Assembly: GCF_000737865.1 (NCBI RefSeq)
Contig: NZ_CP007287.1
Coordinates: 497,648-561,647 of the forward strand
Direction of reading: 5' to 3'
Length of the DNA: 64,000 bases
Source: Bifidobacterium coryneforme
Lineage (GTDB): Bacteria > Actinomycetota > Actinomycetes > Actinomycetales > Bifidobacteriaceae
In this document: piece after piece, positions 17,901-24,969 of the stretch
Position numbering within the stretch: the stretch's first letter is position 1
How the letters are laid out: every line of letters begins with the position of its first letter
The notes under the pieces: generated by a model
What the model was told of the DNA's origin: nothing
Seen by the model: only the letters and a program-made list of their open reading frames with translations
Database searches by the model: none
Program-made: the position numbers and the translations under genes

Positions 17901-20375
17901 GATGGCGTTCGGTTCATGCGGCCCTACTTCAACCTGTCCAACAAGGAGAAGATGGTCGAGCGGATCGTCAAGGTCTTCGATTGGGCCGGGGTGGGCGAGG
18001 AGGAGGCCCGAATCGCCGTCCAGGAGGCCTACCGTGAGGATGCCCGATTCAAGGAGGATGTCCGGCAGGAGGGGTTGCGGGCCTTGGCCTACATGCAGGA
18101 GTATGGGGTCAAGGGTGTGGTCCTGTCCGGACGGCCCTACCACGTGGATCCTGAGGTCAACCATGGCATTCCCGAGACCATCTGCTCTCTGGGCATGGCT
18201 GTGCTTTCCGAGGATTCGATCTGTGAGTTGGATGTCCATGACCTGCCCAAGCTGAGCGACTACATCATTCCCGAGGCGGGGGAGCGGGCCCTTGCCTCGA
18301 ACAACCCCACGGCCGCCAAGTTCCGCAAGACCGTCCCGGGCTTTGGCGACGACCGTCAGAAGATGCCCTTGAGGGTGACCGACCAGTGGGCCTACCATTC
18401 CAGGCTGTACTCCGCTGCCGGGTTCGTCTCCGAGTATCCCGACCTGGAACTGGTCCAGCTGGTCAGCTTCGGTTGTGGCGTGGATGCCATCACCACGGAC
18501 CAGGTCCAGGAGATTCTGGCCGACAAGGGCGATGTCTACACGCAGCTGAAGATTGACGAGGTCTCCAATCTGGGTGCGGCCAAGATTCGTCTGCGCTCGC
18601 TGAAGGCAGCCATGGATGAACGTCATCAACGTGATCTGGATGAGGAGGGGGAGACTCTTTCTGCTCGGGAAGTGCCTGCGAATACGGCAGACCGGGATTC
18701 CGGCCTTTTGCCTGATTCGTTCCATGTGGGAAATTCAGCTGATTCGCCAAATTCCCAGGCCATTGACGGCCGTACTGAAACAGGTGGGGCGGGTACAGGC
18801 GAGCGGTCGAAATCCGACAGGTTCAGATCGACCAACGCCCAGAGAATTAGTCTGTCGGAGCAGAAGGCCGACATCGTGGGCCTGGCCCGGTTCGTCGCCC
18901 TGCATGACAAGAGCGATCAGGGTCTGGTAGGCCTTCATCCCATGGGCATCCGGCCCATCCGAGAGACCAGGGCCTCGCAGCACAAGGGGGCTGAGAAGAA
19001 ACAGGCGGAGGGTGATGGCGAACAGGGCCCGGGCGTTCAGAATGGCGGAGCCGCAGCAAAACCGACCCTGTCCAAGTATGCCACCGAGCATCGCTTCACC
19101 AAGGCGATGGGGCATAAATACACGGTGGTGGCACCGCAGATGTCACCTGTGCACTTCTCCCTCCTGGAATCGGTCTTCTCCAGTGCGGACTATCATTTCG
19201 AGCTTCTGAAGCACGCCTCGGCCGAGGACATCAACACCGGGGTCAAGTTCGTCAACAACGATGCCTGCTTCCCTGCGATCATCGTGGTGGGTCAGCTGGT
19301 CAACGCCTTCCTCTCCGGTAAGTTCGACCCCCATAAATGTGCGGTCATCGTTACCCAGACCGGCGGCATGTGCAGGGCCACCAACTACTACGGTCTGCTC
19401 CGCAAGGCCCTGGCTGATGCCGGATACGGCTATGTGCCGATCATCACGCTGAGCGTTCAGGGGTTCCGGGCCAATCCCGGTCTTCAAGTGACCCCGGCCC
19501 TGCTGCACCGTGCCGTCAAGGCCTTCTACCTGGGCGACGCCATGATAGAGTGCCTGCTCAGGGTCCGTCCTTATGAGCAGGAGCCCGGCTCGGCCAACAG
19601 GCTGTACAAGCTCTGGGACACGATCTGCAGGGAGACCATCGAGCATCATGGTTACTCCAGGACCGCCAAGAAGGTATACGGCCGTGGCTGTCTGCCCTAT
19701 GGCACGCTGATGAAGCGGATGATTCAGGCCTTCGACCAGCTGCCCCTTCGCGGGATTCCCCGCAAGCCCCGGGTGGGCGTGGTCGGTGAAATCCTGGTCA
19801 AGTACCATCCGGACGCCAACAACCACGTGGTCGACCTGATTGAGAGTCAGGGGTGCGAGGCCGTGTTGCCCGGAGTCTGCGACTTCATGGTCAACGGCAT
19901 CTCCAATGCCGAATGGAACGAGGAGATGCTGGGAACCGGCGGCCAGGTAGGCATCAAGAAGGTCGTGCTCAAGGCTGCGGACGCCTACCGGGCCCCCATG
20001 ATTGCCGGATTCAGGGCCTCCAGGGGGAAGTTCGATATTCCGGCCCACATCAGCGAGTTGCGGGAGAAGGCGGCCTCGGTCACCTCGCTGGGGGTCCAGG
20101 CCGGTGAGGGTTGGCTCCTGACCGGTGAGATCATCGAGCTGATTCAGTCCGGTGCACCCAACATCGTCTGTGCCCAGCCCTTCGCCTGCCTGCCCAATCA
20201 TGTGACCGGGCGTGGTATGTTCGGCAAGATCCGCAGGTCCTATCCAGAGGCAAACATCGTCTCCATCGACTATGACCCTGGGGCATCGGAGGCCAACCAG
20301 CTCAACCGGATCAAGCTGATGATCGCCGCAGCCAAGAAACAGGGTGACCAGGAGAAGGTTCCGGATAGGCCGTAG
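14931..20375 (+). CDS. Giant fused acyl-CoA dehydratase activase / 2-hydroxyacyl-CoA dehydratase-like Fe-S protein
   Basis: A single 1814-residue chain combining parts that are often separate. Two BcrA/BadF/HgdC-type ATPase modules begin at about 22 (GLDIGSTTVKAVV) and 437 (FLGIDAGSTTIKAVL); each keeps the two cluster cysteines (C148 and C187; C562 and C601). A Cys patch at C813, C816, C820 and C839 follows. A COG3580/DUF2229-like part carries C929, C954 and C1182. A COG3581-like part carries C1446, C1481, C1747 and C1753. Variable linkers lie near 285-430, 715-795 and 1215-1385. Relatives couple ATP hydrolysis to low-potential electron delivery through Fe-S clusters; the substrate is unknown. 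Probably cytoplasmic and oxygen-sensitive. Confidence 0.88.
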   Translation: MSEGVDAPGRYRGTGTGELLRVGLDIGSTTVKAVVLGVEDGLDQALFSDYRRHHANVRQCVAELVTDIRIALSRVGLAKNPISLVITGSGGLELASQLQAEFAQEVIAETEAINATYPEGDVIIELGGEDAKITYLKPTPEQRMNGSCAGGTGAFIDQMATLLNTDASGLNEMASRYRTIYPIASRCGVFAKSDLQPLINDGAAKEDLAASIFNAVATQTISGLACGRPIRGNVIFLGGPLFFMSELRESFKRILQDRVSRYIIPENAHLYVAYGAAIMAGRGDQDDSDGAAQVKTDYSPDTDVNDPFGPAWGLDQEEVDRARSEKATDLDRLALKDAMQDGRTTSLVGNEEGSGAAVPAGRSHPEEVTQDGCRTGHFDLSSLDGVLAALAGLENMPSTARTIRPLFLNTQEHEEFDDRHGAQVIPTGDLTGAKGPHFLGIDAGSTTIKAVLINDDKTIVWSTYGVHKDSPLIAAVDIVREVRKSLPDGAYIARACATGYGEGLITAGLHVDEGVVETMAHYRAAEEISPGVTSVIDIGGQDMKYIAVNDGVIDSICVNEACSAGCGSFLQTFAQSMGISIQEFTRQALASEAPTDLGSRCTVFMNSSVKQAQKEGASPEDIAAGLCYSVVRNALYKVIKLRDANALGPVVVVQGGTFLNDAVLRAFELLTGRKVTRPNIAGLMGAYGAALTARMHCPQNEEIEDIVAAGPRMAHPSLGVADGDGAKGVTPTTVNKAPVPVRAQLSQASVNRIESRGSDSGRSQVPPSAGSKNEQGFKSTLPGIQVDEGHVVSSILAGDQLDNLSMTTTHDVCKLCQNHCKLTITEFEDGGRYVTGNRCERGGDKNRKRSDRPNLYDFKYKRAFAYRRLTPDKATRGDIGIPRVLNMYEDYPFWFTLLTSLGFRVMISGRSNHELFESGMESIASENICYPAKLVHGHIRSLLDKGVDTIFYPCVTYEQELVPETDNHYNCPIVANYPVVIEANVAELKEDGVRFMRPYFNLSNKEKMVERIVKVFDWAGVGEEEARIAVQEAYREDARFKEDVRQEGLRALAYMQEYGVKGVVLSGRPYHVDPEVNHGIPETICSLGMAVLSEDSICELDVHDLPKLSDYIIPEAGERALASNNPTAAKFRKTVPGFGDDRQKMPLRVTDQWAYHSRLYSAAGFVSEYPDLELVQLVSFGCGVDAITTDQVQEILADKGDVYTQLKIDEVSNLGAAKIRLRSLKAAMDERHQRDLDEEGETLSAREVPANTADRDSGLLPDSFHVGNSADSPNSQAIDGRTETGGAGTGERSKSDRFRSTNAQRISLSEQKADIVGLARFVALHDKSDQGLVGLHPMGIRPIRETRASQHKGAEKKQAEGDGEQGPGVQNGGAAAKPTLSKYATEHRFTKAMGHKYTVVAPQMSPVHFSLLESVFSSADYHFELLKHASAEDINTGVKFVNNDACFPAIIVVGQLVNAFLSGKFDPHKCAVIVTQTGGMCRATNYYGLLRKALADAGYGYVPIITLSVQGFRANPGLQVTPALLHRAVKAFYLGDAMIECLLRVRPYEQEPGSANRLYKLWDTICRETIEHHGYSRTAKKVYGRGCLPYGTLMKRMIQAFDQLPLRGIPRKPRVGVVGEILVKYHPDANNHVVDLIESQGCEAVLPGVCDFMVNGISNAEWNEEMLGTGGQVGIKKVVLKAADAYRAPMIAGFRASRGKFDIPAHISELREKAASVTSLGVQAGEGWLLTGEIIELIQSGAPNIVCAQPFACLPNHVTGRGMFGKIRRSYPEANIVSIDYDPGASEANQLNRIKLMIAAAKKQGDQEKVPDRP

Positions 20376-20500
20376 CCGGAGCGGGGCTGGTGGCCGCCGT
20401 TCGGGCCGCGGGCTCCTGGGATGTATTGCCCCACCCATCCGGGTGGGGAGAAAAGGACGGATCCGCCACAGGGTGGGTCTGCCCCAATCAAGGAGAGGGG

Positions 20501-21160
20501 ATGCCCATGACCAGCCGCGAGGAGATCATGGCAGCACTGGATACCGATCGGATGTATATCGCCGATACGCCTGAGATGAAGGAGGTCCAGGACGTCCAAC
20601 AGGATATGGTCTTTGCCTTCAACTCCTGCCGTCCCTCCCAGGTGGAGGAGAAGCAGGCCCTGTGCAGGAAAATGTTCGGCTCCTTCGGCGAGGGGAGCTG
20701 GATCGAAGGGCCCGTTCGGGCCAACTGGGCCTGTAATACCCATTGGGGGAGCAGGTGTTATGCCAATTTCAACCTGGTCCTGGTCGATGATGGCCGCATC
20801 GATATCGGCGACCATACCATGTTCGGTCCCAATGTCACCATCGTCACCACCGGTCATGCCATTCGGCCGGATGTGAGGGAGTGCGGAACGCCCCAGTTCA
20901 CTGTCCCGGTCAGTATCGGCAGGAATGTGTGGATTGGCGCTGGTGCCATTATCATGCCGGGGGTCACCATCGGCGACAACACGGTCATCGGGGCGGGGTC
21001 ACTGGTTACCAAGGACATCCCGTCCGACGTGGTCGCCTACGGCCATCCCTGCAAGGTCGTCCGTCCAATCAATGACCACGATTACGAGTACTTCTGGCGA
21101 GACCGTCGATATCGGGCACCCTTTGACGCCCGGCCGTTCAAGATGGATCCGGAGAGCTGA
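20501..21160 (+). CDS. Maltose/galactoside-type sugar O-acetyltransferase
   Basis: Left-handed beta-helix acetyltransferase (LacA/Maa family), 219 residues, transferring acetyl from acetyl-CoA to a sugar hydroxyl. Family marks: the N-terminal helical Mac domain (EIMAALDTDRMYIADTPEM), hexapeptide repeats from about 75 on, the catalytic His in IVTTGHAIRPD, and WIGAGAIIMPGVTIGDNTVIGAGSLVTKDIP. ATG 20501 was chosen because AGGAG lies about five bases upstream; the frame runs open to 20390 without support. It follows the giant gene by 125 bases. Acetylation of a non-metabolised sugar is the common proposal for this family. Confidence 0.92.
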   Translation: MPMTSREEIMAALDTDRMYIADTPEMKEVQDVQQDMVFAFNSCRPSQVEEKQALCRKMFGSFGEGSWIEGPVRANWACNTHWGSRCYANFNLVLVDDGRIDIGDHTMFGPNVTIVTTGHAIRPDVRECGTPQFTVPVSIGRNVWIGAGAIIMPGVTIGDNTVIGAGSLVTKDIPSDVVAYGHPCKVVRPINDHDYEYFWRDRRYRAPFDARPFKMDPES

Positions 21161-21251
21161 CCTCTCATGTGCCGGCCGCTTGATATTCGGTCTCTGGCGG
21201 CCGGCTCTGCCACGGTAGGTGTGGGTCTCAGGCCCTATCTGTATATTCTGA

Positions 21252-21869
21252 TCAGCAGCACCCATCCCAGAGCGGGGAGGGGAAGATCAGGTCCTTGAAT
21301 CTACCCCATTCCTGGACGTAGTCGATTTTCGGCTCGCGCAGCAGCCGTATCTGTATACCATCCATCACCTCCAGGCTCATCCTTACCTTGCTCTGCATGT
21401 CTCTCTCCCACTCCATGCCATCGGGCAATAGCCAGGGGAATTTGGAGTAGTGCTCCCATACGCCAGATGGCCTGTGGATGAAGTAGTCGTGCAGCGGATG
21501 GCTGACTGCAATCGCTTCCGTTTCCAGGACCGTATATAGCTGGGTGAGCTCGGGCCGGCCGGCGTTGTGGGCGACCAGATAGTTGAAATAGGCCGGCAGG
21601 TGCGGATGATCGGGGTCTGAGCCCGGCAGGCCCGTTTGCATGAATTCCTCGGGGGTGCCATTGGCGTCGTAGATGTCCGTGACCAGGAGGGAGAGCAGGC
21701 CTTCCTTGCTGCCAACGTAATGGAGAATGCCCGGCTGTGACATTCCTACCTTGTCGGCGACGTCTTTGAGGGATATGCCGTTGTATCCGTGCCGACTGAT
21801 GAGATAGGCGGCGGCTTGTGTGATTTCCGCCCGTCTTGCCTCCGGTGATTTTCTGGTTCGGCTCGCCAT
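21252..21869 (-). CDS. TetR-family transcriptional regulator of the beta-glycoside locus
   Basis: TetR-type repressor of 205 residues from ATG 21869 (the frame is open to 21935). The N-terminal DNA-binding domain is RRAEITQAAAYLISRHGYNG, then LKDVADKVGMSQPGILHYVG (helix-turn-helix). The helical C-terminal domain would bind an effector. Divergence from the symporter-GH30-GH42-GH3 gene set, with a clear 20-base palindrome between them, makes local control the likely role. A TetR regulator for sugar uptake genes is less usual in bifidobacteria than a LacI one. The start codon is not certain. Confidence 0.88.
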   Translation of the reverse strand: MASRTRKSPEARRAEITQAAAYLISRHGYNGISLKDVADKVGMSQPGILHYVGSKEGLLSLLVTDIYDANGTPEEFMQTGLPGSDPDHPHLPAYFNYLVAHNAGRPELTQLYTVLETEAIAVSHPLHDYFIHRPSGVWEHYSKFPWLLPDGMEWERDMQSKVRMSLEVMDGIQIRLLREPKIDYVQEWGRFKDLIFPSPLWDGCC

Positions 21870-22052
21870 TGCTGGTTCCACTGCCTCTTTCCGAGCTCGT
21901 TGGCACCGGTGTGGTGCTGGTTGCCTGTTATCCATCGTACATTGAGGCCGTATACGGGAGTATATGCAGACAAGGCTCGGCCGGAGTCTCGCTGTGGGCG
22001 GGCGATTGCGCCGTGATGGTAAGAGTCTGTGAATCCGTATTGAGTCAACGAC

Positions 22053-22081
22053 TTGACAAAGTTGTCGAATGGTTGTTAGAT
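22053..22081 (+). promoter_or_regulatory. Putative promoter of the symporter-GH30-GH42-GH3 genes
   Basis: Consensus -35 TTGACA (22053-22058) is followed after 17 bases by a weak -10 TTAGAT (22076-22081). A short palindrome GACAAAGTTGTC (22055-22066) overlaps the -35 box. Confidence 0.5.
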
Positions 22082-22095
22082 ATACATTTATCTAA
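22076..22095. promoter_or_regulatory. TetR-type operator, perfect inverted repeat
   Basis: TTAGATATACATTTATCTAA has perfect 7-base arms (TTAGATA/TATCTAA) around a 6-base spacer. It covers the -10 region of the rightward promoter and lies between the divergent TetR and symporter genes, where an autoregulating TetR would bind. Confidence 0.65.
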
Positions 22096-22165
22096 TGACT
22101 GGTAGATATTGTTGTCTGCCTGCATTGGATTTGTCAGAGAAGACTAATTGAAAGAGGTCGACGCA

Positions 22166-23500
22166 ATGAGCGACTCAACAACCCCGATATTGAACAATTC
22201 GGAGCTTCTGCAGGCGCATAAGGCGGCCCTCGTTGCTGCCCAGAAGGATCCGCTCTTGTCTCCCGAGACGGGCAAGCCGGTTCCCAGGAAGACCCTGTTC
22301 CGGTTTGGCGCCAGTTTCCTGGCCTTCGGTATCCTGTGGATGTCAGGCCTGGGAATCGTCAGCATTGTGCTTCTTCCCGAACATCTCAAGCAGGTTCCCG
22401 GCATCGCACCCGAGGCGCTGATGGGTATAGTCAACGCTTGCACGGCGGTTGCTTCGCTGGTCTCCAACCTGCTCTTCGGCAATTTCTCCGATCGAAGCCG
22501 CTCGCGGTACGGGCGTCGAACCCCCTGGGTCATCGGTGGTGCCGTCCTGGGTGGTGTAAGCCTGTTCCTGACGGGCATGACCACGAACCCTGTCCTATTG
22601 ACCATCGTGTACTGCCTCTGCATGTTCGGCTTGAACTGCATGATCGCCCCAATGGTGGCCATCCTCTCCGACCGCGTGCCGTCAGGTGTGCGCGGAACCC
22701 TGTCCGCCTTTTATGGAGCCGGGGCCACGATCGGGTCGCCTATTGGTTCCCTGATAGGTGCCGCCTTGGTGACCCATATGTTCACCGGATTCGTCCTGGC
22801 CGGTGTGCTCATGTTCCTGGGTGGCATTGTGGCCATTCTGATCATGCCCAAGGAGGGTTCGGCTGCTTATCTGCCGAAGGACGAGGGCACCATGATGGAT
22901 GTACTCAGGTCCTTCCGGCCCCCGCGTTTCCGTGGAGCCCATGACTTCTACAAGGCTTTCGCCGGTAGGCTCTGCATGCTGCTGAGCTATCAGATGATAT
23001 CCGCCTATCAGCTCTATATCATCGAAAAATACGTGGGGCAAACCGTCACCCAAGCCGCCGCCACCATTTCGGTCATGTCCGTAATCACCATGGTTGTGTC
23101 TCTGTTGGGCTCCCTGGTCTCCGGCCCGGTTTCGGACATGATTGGGCGACGCAAGGTCCCGGTGGTCATCGCTTCCGTTCTCTTCGCCATCGGCATCGCC
23201 ATGCCGTGGATCAGCCCCACCGTCATGGGCATGTATCTGTATGCCGGTATCGCCGGATTCGGCTATGGAGTCTATTCGTCCGTCGATCAGGCGCTCAATG
23301 TTGATGTGCTTCCCAGTAAGGAAGAGGCCGGCAAGGATTTGGGCATCCTCAATCTGGCTACCACACTGGGGCAGATGGCCGGTCCTCTGGTCATGTCCTT
23401 CATCACGCTGAACTGGGGTTATGCGGCGGCCTTCCCCACGGCCATCGTCTTCGCCCTGCTGGGATGCGTCTTTATTCTGATGATCAAGAGCGTCAAGTGA
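22166..23500 (+). CDS. MFS sugar transporter of the beta-glycoside locus
   Basis: Inner-membrane transporter of 444 residues with about 12 hydrophobic segments. It has a 40-residue hydrophilic N-terminus and the MFS loop motif GNFSDRSRSRYGRRTPWVIG between helices 2 and 3, with a matching SDMIGRRKVPVV in the second half. This pattern (sucrose- or GPH-like) differs from the LacY-type symporters elsewhere in the window. ATG 22166 follows AAAGAGG; the frame also opens at a TTG at 22148. As first gene of the set it probably imports the oligosaccharide or glycoside cut by the three downstream hydrolases. Confidence 0.85.
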   Translation: MSDSTTPILNNSELLQAHKAALVAAQKDPLLSPETGKPVPRKTLFRFGASFLAFGILWMSGLGIVSIVLLPEHLKQVPGIAPEALMGIVNACTAVASLVSNLLFGNFSDRSRSRYGRRTPWVIGGAVLGGVSLFLTGMTTNPVLLTIVYCLCMFGLNCMIAPMVAILSDRVPSGVRGTLSAFYGAGATIGSPIGSLIGAALVTHMFTGFVLAGVLMFLGGIVAILIMPKEGSAAYLPKDEGTMMDVLRSFRPPRFRGAHDFYKAFAGRLCMLLSYQMISAYQLYIIEKYVGQTVTQAAATISVMSVITMVVSLLGSLVSGPVSDMIGRRKVPVVIASVLFAIGIAMPWISPTVMGMYLYAGIAGFGYGVYSSVDQALNVDVLPSKEEAGKDLGILNLATTLGQMAGPLVMSFITLNWGYAAAFPTAIVFALLGCVFILMIKSVK

Positions 23501-23594
23501 TTCTGACCTCTACGGATATCCCGGTCGGGTGAACCGACCGGGATCCACAGTTGAGAGTGCATTAAGGAAGATTACGCAAAGGAGCGAAGGATTT

Positions 23595-24950
23595 ATGAAC
23601 GGAAGTACTGGGCCTATTTGGGTCTCAACCACTCGTCAGCGAGCCATGCAGGAGCAACCGCTGAGTGTCTCGACGTTGGAATCGTCCACCGATCTGGAAT
23701 GGAGCGGTGCCAGATTGCAGGCTCTGAGAGGGTTCGGCGGCTGTTTTAATGAGCTGGGCTGGCTGCCCCTGCAGGAGTTGGGAAGTGAAGATCGAGAACA
23801 GGTCATCCGTGAGCTCTTCAGTCCTGACGAGCTGAATCTGACCTTCAACAGGACTCCAGTGGGTGCCAACGACTTCGCGGCGGGTTGGTACAGCTACGAC
23901 GAGACCGATGGCGACTATGACCTGAACCACTTCAGCGTCGACCATGATGAGCAGACCCTGATTCCATATATTCGACAGGCCCAGAAATATCAACCGAATA
24001 TGGGACTCTTTGCTAGTCCCTGGAGCCCGCCCACCTGGATGAAAAGGCCCAAGGTCTACAATTTTGGCAGGATTGACATGAGCGAGCGCAACCTTTCTGC
24101 ATATGCCCGCTACCTTCTGCGTTATGTCCGAGAGTATGACCGCCGTGGCATCCACATCGACCAGCTGCATGTGCAGAATGAGGTTTTTGCGGACCAGAAA
24201 TTCCCCTCCTGCCTGTGGTCCAGCGATGACATGCGCATCTTCATTCGAGACTATCTGGGGCCGCTTTTCGCCAGAGAAGCTCCGGATACCGCCATCTTCC
24301 TGGGTACGCTCAACGGTCCCGAGGACATGAAATTCGGCCCCGGGGGCATGGAGCTGGAGAACTACAACAGGTATGTGGACAACATCCTCTTCGATGAGGA
24401 CTGCCGCAGATTCATCGCCGGCATCGGATACCAATGGGCCGGTCAGCATGACATCGAGCGCACCCATCTGTCCTGGCCTGAGATCGAGTTGGAGCAGACC
24501 GAGTCCGAGTGCGGTATGGGTAGCAATACCTGGGAATATGCAGAGTACATCTTCTCACTCATCAACCGGTACCTTCGTGCCGGAGCGACCTGTTACACAT
24601 ACTGGAATATGGTGCTCGGTCAGGGTGTATCCACCTGGGGTTGGAGACAGAATTCGCTCTTCTCGATTGATGCGGACACAGGCCAATTCACGCGAAATCC
24701 TGAATATTATGTCATGCGCCACTTCTCCCACTATGTGCGCCCGGGCGCTTGCCTGCTTGATACCCGTGGCCATTTCAGCTCGATGGCCGCCGCTTTTGAG
24801 AACCCGGATGGATCGGTTGTGGTCGTGGCCCAGAACGCGCTCGATAGAACCATGCCCTTCTCATTCTCATCGCGAGGAGGGGAAGGCGAGCTAGGCCAGG
24901 GTTTCCAGGTGATTCTGGAACCACGCTCCTTCAACACGTTCGTCCTATAG
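23595..24950 (+). CDS. GH30-family glycosidase
   Basis: Retaining glycoside hydrolase of 451 residues, no signal peptide, so intracellular. The fold is a TIM barrel with a side beta-domain: FGGCFNELGWLPLQELG near the N-terminus, SPWSPPTWMKRP, acid/base Glu196 in LHVQNEVF and nucleophile Glu303 in EQTESECG. C-terminal beta strands close the protein (VVVVAQNALDR through FNTFVL). GH30 covers beta-glucosidase, beta-xylosidase, beta-fucosidase and related activities; the subfamily is unclear. ATG 23595 follows AAAGGAG; the upstream GTG at 23529 is unsupported. The GH42 gene follows 19 bases on. Confidence 0.85.
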   Translation: MNGSTGPIWVSTTRQRAMQEQPLSVSTLESSTDLEWSGARLQALRGFGGCFNELGWLPLQELGSEDREQVIRELFSPDELNLTFNRTPVGANDFAAGWYSYDETDGDYDLNHFSVDHDEQTLIPYIRQAQKYQPNMGLFASPWSPPTWMKRPKVYNFGRIDMSERNLSAYARYLLRYVREYDRRGIHIDQLHVQNEVFADQKFPSCLWSSDDMRIFIRDYLGPLFAREAPDTAIFLGTLNGPEDMKFGPGGMELENYNRYVDNILFDEDCRRFIAGIGYQWAGQHDIERTHLSWPEIELEQTESECGMGSNTWEYAEYIFSLINRYLRAGATCYTYWNMVLGQGVSTWGWRQNSLFSIDADTGQFTRNPEYYVMRHFSHYVRPGACLLDTRGHFSSMAAAFENPDGSVVVVAQNALDRTMPFSFSSRGGEGELGQGFQVILEPRSFNTFVL

Positions 24951-24969
24951 ATGCAAATTGGAGCTCATC

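Noticed and set aside
14931-20438. Long antisense frames under the giant gene (for example 17694-18725 and 19143-20438)
   Set aside because: High G+C coding sequence gives long open antisense frames. Their translations are His/Gly/Gln/Leu-rich with no known motif.
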